Assembly (NCBI GenBank): GCA_017979445.1
Contig: CM030707.1
Location: 20,962,586 to 21,026,585, forward strand
DNA from: Akebia trifoliata
Taxonomy: Eukaryota > Streptophyta > Magnoliopsida > Ranunculales > Lardizabalaceae
Length of the DNA stretch: 64,000 nt
Direction: 5' to 3'
Shown one piece after another: positions 45,754-55,782 of the stretch. The position numbers were made by a program, and so were the translations under genes. The notes under the pieces were generated by a model. The model ran no database searches. It was not told where the DNA came from and saw nothing but the letters and a program-made list of their open reading frames with translations. The first letter of the stretch is position 1. The number at the start of each line of letters is the position of its first letter.

Positions 45754-47459
45754 TGTAGACACCCCATTTTTGCACTTGCCTAATTAATCAACTCGTCAAC
45801 TCGATCGCAACGATTCCCAATGATGGATGTTTATTCCAATACTTTATTTTGTTACCAGATATGTTTCAGAAATTCAGATGAAGTATCTCAAACTGATAAA
45901 ATTGTAGAAACCATGTTACGCTAGGAAAATATAACCTCAAAAGCTTAGAAATCATCATTTTTCAGACAAAAAGAAGTTTTACGATAAAAGTTACTAAAAA
46001 ATGATCAAATTATCAAAATACCCCTAACCTTAAAATATCCCTAGAGCCTACGTAACGCTTAGGAAAACTCATTCAAACATATAAAATAACAAATCGAAAT
46101 CAAATAAATCATTTCGCCAATTTTCACAAAATTCGACAAAATTATGAAAATGCCCTCATAAAGTTCACAATCATTTCACACAAAAAATTTCATAAATGAT
46201 AAAAACCAACATTCCCATTGAATTCCTTATGAAAAATTATTTCTAAAACATCCTAAAACATCAAAAACTGACTTAAAACGCAAAAAGTCCTCTCCGGGGG
46301 TAAAACGATAATTTCATAATTTTTATAATTAAAAATTTTGAAATTAATAAATAAAACATTTAATAATTAAAGTGAAACATTAATAAAATTAATTTAAAAT
46401 TTTGAACTAAAAAAAATAAATCAATCAATCAGGCTCTTAGGTAAAATTGTTGGGGGTCCAAAGAATTAAAAATATAATAGAGGGGGGGTTCTCCAAAAAA
46501 TTAAAGTCAATCAAGTAAGACTAAAGTCAAGATATTAAAGTCAATCAAATAAGACTAAAGTCAAAATTAAAGTCAATTAAGTAAAACTAAAGTCAAGATA
46601 TTAAAGTCAATCAATTAAGACTAAAGTCAAAATCTTAAAGTCAATCAAATAAGACCAAAAGTCAAAATCCTAATATAGTTCCAATTAAATAATAACTCTA
46701 TTTAATAGAATTCTAACTAAAATATAACTCTACATAAAACAATTCTAATTAAAATACAACTCTACCTAAAATAATTCTAACTAAAATATAACTCTAACTA
46801 AAAGAATTCTAATTAAACACTAATTCTATCTAAATCAACCATTAAAAAAATCTATAAATAGGGGTCCTCACACCCTAGTTTCGTATAAAATCATAAACCC
46901 TAAGAGAAGTAGGTCTAAAAGCCCCCTAGCCTCCCATAAACCCTAGTTTTGGAGCCCCAACTCCTTACCTAGCATCCCTTATTTGATTCTATCCTAAAAA
47001 ACACCTAAAAGCCCTTCAAAAACACCCCAAAATTCATAACAAACTCGAAGAATCCAGATAAAAAAAGAGATACCTTGCCTCGGAGATTAGAAATCAAATC
47101 CGGAGACAGAACGAAGCAAGGCGTACGATACAAGGATCAGTTTTTGTCGGATCTGAGGGAACAAGGTCTTTGCTATCGGAAAGGTATAATTTCTTAATTT
47201 TTTTTATTATCTAGATTTTTTAGCAATGTAACTTATTTGGAAAATTAGTAGAGACCGGCTTCGGCCGGGCGGGTTTGGTGCCTAACACCTTCTAACCCCG
47301 TAATATGAACCCCGAATTCAGGTTTTTTCTGTTCTAGATTAGTTCTTTATTCGTTTAGAGTCATTGATCGGTTCCTAGACCGTAATAACTAGGTGGCGAC
47401 TCCTAAACCTCAAGGGTCAAAAGCGAATCCGCACACCCCGCGGATCGAGGGCGCTTTCA
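45754..47459 (+). repeat. LTR C, 3' LTR of element X (1706 bp)
   Basis: Starts tgtagacacccc and ends gcgctttca. TATA-like tataaata is at 46853-46860. It contains repeated attaaagtcaatcaa motifs (46500-46670) and the conserved-loop hairpin at 47270-47300 (arms cgggtttgg/ctaaccccg, loop tgcctaacacctt at 47279-47291). It is the reference copy for LTRs A and B. Confidence 0.9.
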
Positions 47460-48901
47460 GACGGATTATCGAATCTGGCAAATAAAAGAATGGGGAGTCT
47501 ATAGAGACTCACCCTTTTAACTCTTAGTCACTTTGAAAAAAAAAAGTGGCGTGTGTGCAATTGAGTATGCATGTTATTGTTCTAAGAGGAACGTATTCAT
47601 GGACTTAGACATGAGAGATAACTTCACATGGTGAAAGGTTTACTCTCTCTTCTTTATGCCCTTAAAACAAAGGACTAAACTTAGAACTTAAAGAAAATGG
47701 TTGGAACTTAAAAGAAATAAAGAAATAACTTGTCATGCATATAAAATACTCTCAAGAAACATATTATGGACTTAAAAAGAGAAGAAATGCATTCCATTGT
47801 AGGAAACTTAAATATGCATAAAAATAAAAAAGGAAACAAGGTAGAAAGGGGATTAGAAGGGGGAGGGGGGTACAACAAATACAAAGACAATAGAAAATAG
47901 GGTGTTCACTCGACCTTGGTCTTCTTTTCTCTTTCTTTTTTTTTATTATCTCTTGTTCTACACTTCTAGAATGGTTGAGAAAACAAATAGGCAGAATTTT
48001 TTAACTTAAAAATCTCCTTCCTTTTTCTTTTGGAATTTGCCTCTATTTATAGACTTTTTGAGAGATCCTTGGGGATAAAAAGACTCTAAATCTTCTTATG
48101 TGTATAATATTCCATAGAATACCTCAATGAATAACTCTTGTTTCCCTTCATACCATTTTCTTTGATGGTCATTCTTATACTTTTGAGTCTCACCAATAGA
48201 GATCATCAAATTAAAGGAGTAAAAGTCATGAAATTCTAGAGAATTCTCTTTGAGGGGATAAAAAGATCAAGGTCACTTGGTTTTAGTCAATTTACCATGA
48301 ACTTAAGAGAAAATGATTTGAAATGTAAAAAGGGTAAGGAGCTTGATTATCAATTGCCATAAATCAAATCTCAGCAAAGTAGGTGTAAAAGGATAATGGT
48401 TCTCTTGTGGGGACTAAAGGTGACCAAAGTCAAAGTTGAGGGAATGCACATAATTATCTTAAGACCATTGTGTATAGTGTTGAGTGAGGATAAAGTAGGG
48501 TCAATGGAGTTAAAACACTTGTAGTGCCAAAAGCAAGAGAGGTTAGGGGGATTAAAACTAGAATAAATAATGATAAAAAATGAGAGACTTGGCAAAATTA
48601 CCTTGGAACTAAATATAAAATGCTAGGTAAGGTTAAAGTGGAGTCAAAGTGGTAAAAGGTTTTGTGATCTCAAGAGAAAAAAGGATTAGTGTGGTGAAAA
48701 GTGAAATGGTCCCTAAAAAGTTATGGCCTATCTATACTTGAGGTGTAAACTGGGTGTTGCTGGGCCAATTGGAAAGCCTATGGGCTTGAATCTTCATTCT
48801 GATGGGCCTTTGACCCGTCTTGCATAGTACCATTGGACCAAACTTTCTCTGCAATCTGCTTGATCTCTCATACTCGATCCAGACAAAATGGGGTGTCTAC
48901 A
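47460..48901 (-). repeat. LTR Y, minus strand, truncated by element X
   Basis: The plus-strand right end ggggtgtctaca is the reverse of the TGTAGACACCCC start of Tat-type LTRs. A minus-strand TATA-like tataaata lies at 48044-48051, about 850 bp into the LTR. The 3' end is cut by the insertion of X at 47460. Short frames inside are not genes. Confidence 0.7.
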
Positions 48902-49044
48902 CTTTTCGCATGCTAATTTCTAATATTTTGATATATCCAATGTTGGGGATTGGGTCATTTATGAGAGTATAAGATTTAGAAATGTTTAAAAAGAACACAT
49001 AAGGGAGCAATCGCACGCTTGGGAGGCTGCACATATTTTGGAGA

Positions 49045-49222
49045 TGGAAAATGCTGAAATGACAAAAAAAATTTACTGCGATTCTCGCAAATCTGACATG
49101 GGATATGCACATAACCATAAATGTATTTCCTCACGATACGAGTAAAAACCATCTACGATTATGTATGCATGTCCACGTCAGAATTGTGAGAATCGCAATA
49201 AATTCTGTGTCACCCCAGCACA
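49045..49222. mobile_element. Foldback/MITE-like element 1
   Basis: Imperfect inverted arms: aatttactgcgattctcgca near 49069 and its counterpart ending ttgtgagaatcgcaataaat near 49202, with pairing continuing inward through the catgggatatgcac stretch. No coding capacity. A clear target duplication was not identified. Confidence 0.5.
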
Positions 49223-49331
49223 ACTCTTTGGAGATATTAAACTCTAACTACCCTCTAGACCAATGGCATCATTATTGAAAATCAAATGGCTTTGAAGATT
49301 TTGTAGTAGTTTAGTTAAAATAAATAAAGAG

Positions 49332-49829
49332 CAAATTATCAAAATGGAGTACAAAAATTAAAATTTTTTCAAAACAGTGCACTATTCAAATTAATTCTGA
49401 AAACTCTAAGTTACCATTTTTGAAAATAATAATGTTCTTTACAAAAACCGCAAAAACATAAAATGAACAGTAATTTTTACACTTTTCATATCAAAAATGC
49501 CCTTTTCTCTTTCTTCTACCTTTTTTACAATTTTACCCTTCACATCTATCAAAACCCAACACTTTCTAATAACAAAGATAGGAAGTTATAAATATAATTT
49601 GAATATAAATTAAAAGAAGTTAATTAAGTAATTTCAATATAATGTTAAAAAATGATATTTTGGGTATAAAAATTGGAAAAAGTTTTGATCATTTTATTTC
49701 TTACCATTTTTGGTAAAACAATTATTTTCGAAAATGATAAATTACCGTTTACCGTTTTTAGAATTAATTTGAATAGCGCACTGTTTTGGTATTTTTTTTT
49801 CAATCTTCCGTGTATGTTTTCGTAAATTA
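49332..49829. mobile_element. MITE-like element 2, about 70-bp inverted ends
   Basis: Left arm caaaacagtgcactattc (near 49370) followed by aaattaattctgaaaac; the right arm has the reverse complement (gttttta gaattaattt gaatagcgcactgttttg, ending near 49787). Pairing extends outward through AT-rich ends. It is noncoding. Confidence 0.6.
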
Positions 49830-50287
49830 GTGGTATCTGTAAATCTAAAACAACAGAAAATTTTTGCTACCACAGAAGAAGGTGATGTGCTCAACAGCTA
49901 ATAACTCTGAGTGAGCACCTCATCTGCTCTGACAGCTCCTTTGTCACAAGAATACCTAGCATTCAATTCCATTAACTCCCCTCAATCTGCTACACTAACT
50001 CTCCATTAAAGAAGTTAAAGAGGAGCAGCACTCCAACTTAACATTATTGTTTTTTATTAAAAAAAATGCAACATAACATGGGTTTGTGCGGACTATGCAT
50101 ATCTCATCACTTAGTTGGGAGAGAGGGGCTCTCTTTAGGTTTATTTCTGAATATCTTTTGATGGGTTTTGAGTAGCTTAAAGGGGATATAGAGAACCATC
50201 AGTTTGTGAAAAATAACAAAGTTAATTGGAAGCAATCTCTTTATAGGTTTTGGGTTCTGAGGGATTGTGATCCTTTCTACTGACATT

Positions 50288-52051
50288 ATGAGGGTACTTG
50301 CGATCTGGGCTTTGTTCATGGTTTTGGGTGCAGCTTTAACGTTCATTACCTTAAGCAATAGCAGATCCTCCTTGGCTGGTAATTCTTTCTTTTTTTACTT
50401 ATTTTTTAAATACATAACATGAAAAGGTTTCATCTTATGTTGGTGTGCATTTTTTTATTGGGTTGGAATTGCTTTGTTCTTTGTTGCTGTAATTTATTTG
50501 TTTTGTTCAATATGTTGTTGATCCATTGATAGCCCTGAGCATTGTGCTTCCAAACCCAGTTTGTGGTTGCCAAGATGTTGAGATCTTTGGATTGTGCGGG
50601 AAAAAAATATATATATATTCTTCAGCTAACATTACGATACCAAAGGGGTGGGAAACTTAAATAAAGTGGACCATTGTGGACGTTGGCTGCCAAGTGTGTT
50701 GGCATGTTACGACCATGCCTAGGTGATTTGGTGTATTGGTTAGGTTTTAGAGTGCTGATAATCTGACTTAGGCATGTGGCAACTCAATTGACTTACCTAG
50801 CATGACAGGCTCGGGAACAGTAGATGTGCTCTCATCGGGATACAGAACTACGATTCCCCATAAAAAATGCAGTTTTGTATCCCGAGAAGACCAGATCTAC
50901 AGTTTCCGAGATTGTCATGTTAGGTAAGTCGATTGAATATGCCATGTGCCTACGTCAGTTTATCGCAACTTTAGGTCTTATAATGCCAATAACATTGCAG
51001 CTGAGCAAAATGCAGCAAAAATAGTGGGAGAAAGTTAAAAGAACTTGAGATGAATCCGGCTACAGACAATAGCTCGACCTTCTAATGTTCTGGGTGATTC
51101 TCTCACGAACACCAAGAGACAATTAGAAAATTCAAAGAGGAAAAACTTCCCTTACTACATTACTCCAAATCATTTTTTAACCCCCACCTCCTTACTTATT
51201 TTAAGTCTTATAGTGCTCCTTCTCACTGGTGTCTTCATCTGCAAACAACCCCTAATCATAAATATATACACCATACTATCTTTATTTTAGATTTGAACCT
51301 ACTCAAATAATGAAGTATACCTTGTGCATCTAATGCAGATATGACCTTTCCTGGCCATGTGGAGTCTGTGACAATGGTGGCACAGAACAGGAAACTGAAG
51401 GTACATAAGGCTTGTAATTCAAATAACTAGGAAAAATGCTATTGCTTTGTATTCTTATTTGGGTGAATTACCATTTCGTGAGCTGAAAATAAGTTATTTA
51501 TGATTCTGGCTAACTGTTCATTTTAATTACCAAAATGTGAATGATCACGTTTTTGTCAAAAAAAAATTCAGAACAGTAACGAATTCGGTGGTTTTAAAGT
51601 GATTATTTCGCATGTTTAAAGTGAAAATTTTGCACGTTTAAAGTCCAATTAGTAACTTTAAACCTGCGAAACAGTCACTTTAAAAACCTCCGAATTCGTT
51701 ATCGTTCATGTTTTGGTAATTAAAATGAACAGTGAGCCAGAATCATAAATTCGTCAAAACTTGATCACTTTTTCGTAAATATCCCTTCTTTTAAATATGA
51801 TACCACGCACTTGGAATATTTAGAAGGAAAACTTTCTTGTTTTTCCATTACAGGAGAAGATCTATAATCCAATAGCTGAGAAGAGGAGGGATGCAGACAA
51901 TATGGATTTGGAAGATTACCACCAAACAGATCCAGTTCCAAGTTCAAAAGCCACCATAAAACCCAAACCAATTGCGCATGGTAGTCCTCTTGGCCCTCAT
52001 ATTCCAAAGCCGAGCCCCCCAGATCACCCCAAACTTGATGGATCTCCATGA
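50288..52051 (+). CDS. Putative secreted peptide precursor, three exons, 116 aa
   Basis: Exons 50288-50378, 51339-51400 and 51854-52051 join in frame through GT-AG introns; the first junction splits an Asp codon, the second is in phase 0. The product starts MRVLAIWALFMVLGAAL, a signal-peptide-like hydrophobic stretch (residues 4-21) followed by SNSRSSLA. The middle is charged (NRKLKEKIYNPIAEKRRDAD). An acidic LEDYHQTDPVPSS motif (Tyr about residue 73) is a plausible tyrosine-sulfation site, and the C-terminal 40 residues are rich in Pro, Lys and His (HGSPLGPHIPKPSPP). There is no Cys after the start, no membrane anchor and no known domain. The layout resembles plant post-translationally modified signalling peptides, but I cannot assign a family. 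No single open frame covers it because exons are short. Confidence 0.68.
50740..50990. mobile_element. Long foldback in intron 1 of the peptide gene
   Basis: Imperfect arms of about 110 bp meet at gggatacagaact (50837-50849) and agttttgtatccc (50871-50883) around a 21-nt loop. Outer matching blocks include gacttaccta/taggtaagtc and gctgataatctga versus tcagtttatcgc. It could be a MITE or a small-RNA-type hairpin. No protein is encoded. Confidence 0.65.
51471..51785. mobile_element. MITE in intron 2 of the peptide gene
   Basis: Inverted arms: tttatgattctggctaactg (51497 on, continuing to 51534) and its reverse complement at 51711-51749, with one or two mismatches. A second inner arm pair surrounds aacgaattcgg (near 51578) and ccgaattcgtt (near 51690). 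AT-rich ends pair more weakly. It fills most of intron 2. Confidence 0.7.
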
Positions 52052-52690
52052 GGGTATCATTAGCCTACCTAATTAAACCGCAAATAATAATGGTGCAACA
52101 CCTCCGTTTATTTATTTATTTTGAAGTTTCTATTGCTAAATGAAGTTCCATATATAATGGGATACGCCTACATATGCAGTTTATATTTATGTTTTTCATG
52201 TATTCCTTTTTCTACTTTTCTAGGAATGGAATTCATTATCGTTCACATATAAATTGGCTTGTGTTCATTTATGGATTATCTTCTCTTATACCTTTGCCTG
52301 GATAAGGAGTTCTAATCCGAAACATAAAATCTCAGTTCATTATCGTTCACATTTTTTGAGAGATCATTTTCTTTTCTTTTGTTTTTTCTTTTATCAGTGA
52401 AACATTTAGTAGTCCACATGTGGTGCGTAATCCCGTGAATTTGACCTGATCTGATTTTTTTTTTTTTTCTTTTGATCAAGAATGCTGGGGTTGAAAGAAC
52501 ACCCCCTTTGTTTTATTAAAATGATTACTTTCAAGAATAGTTACAAGTTAAATCATTCAACATTATTAATCCCTCCAGCTCTTGAGGAGTAGAAGAGCTA
52601 TTCTCAATAATTAAAAAAATTCTTCTCACGTGCTCCAAGGCAAGTTAAGAAATCTGCCGCCCTATAAGTCTCTTGCCAATAGAACTCGAA
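52052..52690. other. Downstream region of the peptide gene
   Basis: Probable 3' untranslated region and intergenic DNA. The phrase cattatcgttcacat recurs at 52236 and 52338. No second gene is visible. Confidence 0.4.
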
Positions 52691-52704
52691 GGTGCATATC
52701 ATGA

Positions 52705-52835
52705 ATGTAAACATGTGAGATTTAGTGGGTTTAGATCTCAACTACTTGGGTTTGGAGTCTCCACCACTCAAAGAGTTTAAGATGTGAATGGAGACACCAT
52801 AAAAAGAGTTTTGAAAATCTGTTTTTCAAGAAGCA
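52705..52835. repeat. Dispersed repeat related to 1318-1430
   Basis: Shares ctacttgggttt and the gtgtgaatgga-type block with the left-hand LTR fragment. It stops where cactataaca begins, as if truncated by the element there. Confidence 0.45.
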
Positions 52836-53105
52836 CTATAACATTTTTTAGCTACAACAGCGGAATTTCCCGCTGCTATAGGGTACATTTTCTGCTGGTA
52901 AAAGTTATTGCGACAGATGAGCAGTGGAACTAAGATCTAACATTGCTTCCCCGGTCGCTAAATGTAGTGACAGATAGCTTGTATTGTTGTTGTAGGTAAT
53001 ACTTTTAACAGCGCATTTTATTATCCGTTGCAATAGGTCATTTAAAAAAAAAGAATATAATACATATAGCCGTAGATAATAACATCTGCTGCTAAAACTT
53101 TTGTT
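52836..53105 (+). mobile_element. Possible CACTA transposon end
   Basis: Starts cactataaca and has repeated inverted sub-terminal motifs (cagcggaatttcccgctg; tgacagat and cgacagat) as in plant CACTA elements. The opposite end was not found, so it would be a truncated piece. Confidence 0.35.
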
Positions 53106-53744
53106 TTTTTTTTAATTATTATATATCCTTCAGAAACAATATATAGAGGTGGAAGTTTTATCCATTGCTGAAAGTCTTTTTTTTTTTTTAATATATACAT
53201 ATTTATTATATGCGTTGAGTGAACTTCTTCGTTTTTTAAACCTTACAAAAAAATGCAAAATAAGTATTAAAAACAAAAATATGCCTAATTGGAAACTTAT
53301 TGTCACCCTAAAAAAGGTGACATTTTTCCTCAACAATTGACCTTATAGGGGTGACATATTCATGATCAAAACAGTCCTTCTTTCTTGATTTAACGAATTA
53401 TAATGATAAAATTTTGAAAAGGAACTATCTTACACCATGTTGAAGATGATAAACGTATAAAAACCTAAAATGGCTGTTCAAGATTCAAATGTTCTACAAT
53501 CAAATAAAACCCTGAATTTTCTACGATTTATTGACAATAACAAACACATTATAAGGATAAAAAGGAACCTACCTTTGAGTTACTTTGATGAGGAAGTTAA
53601 AGTTGAGTATGTTTCAGTCAAAAGTAACAAAAGTAGTTTTTGCGGAAAATAGATGACGGTCACTTTTATTATTTGCGTTTGCGGGAGAAGCTATCACCGA
53701 AAAAATAGTTTGTGCGAAATAACTAAAATATTCCTGATCTAATT

Positions 53745-54085
53745 TTTACTCTCTTCTTCTCTGTCGCAAAACCTCACACAACATCACAGATCTTCTTCTC
53801 TTTCTTGACAAAACTTCACACAGCACGCTCTTCTTCCCGATAGAACCTCACACAACCTTACTTTTCTTCTCAATAGTACCTCGCACAACCATACTCTTCT
53901 TCTTGACAGAATCTCACACAACACACGACTGTTCTTATTGATAGAACCTCACACAACCCTCTAGATCTTCTCCTATACATAACTTCACATAGCCCTCTAG
54001 ATTTTCTTCTCAACAAAACCTCACACAACCTTAACCCTTAGATCCATTTTTTTTATTTTCTTGTTCTCGATAGAACGTCACACAG
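53745..54085. repeat. Tandem repeat, 36-39-bp units
   Basis: About nine imperfect units are built on cttcttctcgatagaac followed by ctcacacaacc. The strand bias is pyrimidine-rich. Open frames are not maintained. Confidence 0.7.
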
Positions 54086-54595
54086 CCCTAACCCACCTTC
54101 AACAATAGTCGATCTCGACACCATATAATTTGATTCAATTTTAGGACACCCCTGAACCAAGAACAAACCAGAATCACTCTGATTTTTTAACATTTCAATC
54201 CAAAACCGAACCGATTCCCCTTAAAACCAAACCAAACCAACCTTAACTGCACGATTCAATTTGGTTCTCAATTTAGTTGGATCCAATGTGCACCCCTACT
54301 TATAACTCACCACCTCAGTGCTTTTACCTCCAATCAATTGCAAGTTTTGAAAACATTTAAATATAATTTAAAATGAAAATAATTTAAGAATATTTAATGG
54401 AGGATGATGATAGATTAACTCATGGGAGCGAGGTGAAAAAGAGGAAAGAAAGAGGAGCAGCTAAAATATGACAGTAATCTTAGAGATGATCAAGAAGACC
54501 AATAGAAAGAAATCAAAATAAATATAAATAAATAAAAAATTGATATTATAATTAATGGAAAAAAGAAACAAAATAAAAAATAGTTAATACAATAA

Positions 54596-54722
54596 GATAA
54601 CTGCTATTGCCACACCAACTTTTACTAATGCCACACCAATCCCTATGCAAATCACCAAAAAATTGCTTTGGTGTTAGCAAAAGTTGGTGTGGCAGCAGTA
54701 ACACTCTATGATAATTGTTGTC
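54596..54722. mobile_element. Small MITE (same family as 56593-56938)
   Basis: Arms actgctattgccacaccaac and the reverse complement of gttggtgtggcagcagt, about 29 bp each, around a short centre. A third copy of the gccacaccaa motif lies inside. It shares its ends with the MITE in the chitinase-like intron. Confidence 0.6.
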
Positions 54723-55782
54723 ATTAAAATAACAACCAACTATGTACAACCATCTTAAAAATATTTTAATGCCATTTTTAATTTAATTCACCAACTAATT
54801 AAAACTTGCAACCTCACGCAATAAAGATATAGATTCAAAAGTCTCTATCTTAGTTTAATCAACCTCCATAAATTTATATTAATTTGCATATGATATTGTA
54901 AAAAAATATTAACCACAAGTCCGTAACCCACAAACGGTTGGGAAACTAAGAAAAATTAATGCCTGTCTAGAAAAAATGTATTGATCTCTAAGAAATATAT
55001 GTTTTCCACTTATCTTATCATTTGGACAATTTGTGTTTTTTAAGTTCATATGATTTCAACTCTTATCTTAGATCAAAATGATCTACACGAATTCGTCTCG
55101 GTATTGTTCACTAACAAGCTTGATTTACACTATATTTAAAACATCACACCATGTCATGAGATAAATCAAATGATTAGTATGATATTTTTGAAAATCTTGA
55201 CCAAATTAGTAAAACTCAATTGAGTCAATCAAAATTTTGTATTTTAATTAAAATAATAATTTTTTATGATTTAAATATTTATTATCTAAATAAAAATGAA
55301 CCTGTGACTGATGATTTTATAATCAATATTATTTTTTAAATTATTAATATTAAGTAATTGTAAAGATAGTGAAATAGTTTCCCCGACGAGATGAGATGAC
55401 TCGTTCTTCGGACACGAACAAGACGAGAACTCAACCCGAGATTGGAAACCATGTGTCGGTGGTTTCTAGTTCCTTTTCTCTCCAGCCTGTTAACACTTAA
55501 ACCTCGAACATCTATCCTCCCCCATATGCACACAAAACTTTAGATCTACCTACAGATGTTAAGATACTTTAAGGAGATTTAGTGAAGTGGGGACTACCAA
55601 TAGCATTGACATCTCACCTTTTTTTTTTTTTAGTTCTCCTGTCTGTCTTCCTTCAAGACAAAGGGAAAAGTAAAACTCAACTACTCTCCCTCTCCAAGCA
55701 AAGTTTTTCATATAAAAAAAAAAAAAATCTCTTCTTTCTTAGTATTCAGATCAGATCAGATCCCATCTCTTGTTGTTGGAAA

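Larger units (their letters stand above)
36194..47459 (+). mobile_element. Tat-lineage element X: gag present, pol core deleted
   Basis: 5' LTR B (truncated by the Athila insertion), primer site, long leader, gag, pol remnant, 3' UTR with two structured repeat blocks, PPT and LTR C. Pol passes directly from the start of RT to the end of integrase. It is non-autonomous, and gag also has stops. It is the converse of the gag-less Tat element at 5816-22900, though the LTRs are of different families. The bases after LTR C are gacgg; the matching left duplication is lost. Confidence 0.85.

Noticed and set aside
50107..50358. 83-codon minus-strand frame
   Set aside because: It is antisense to the signal-peptide exon of the better-supported plus-strand gene and has no domain.
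54144..54296. Possible small transposon bounded by acacccctgaac and gtgcacccct
   Set aside because: The ends are in the same orientation, not inverted, and no target duplication was seen.
55336..55533. 65-codon minus-strand frame upstream of the chitinase-like gene
   Set aside because: Short, no recognised domain; more likely promoter-region sequence.
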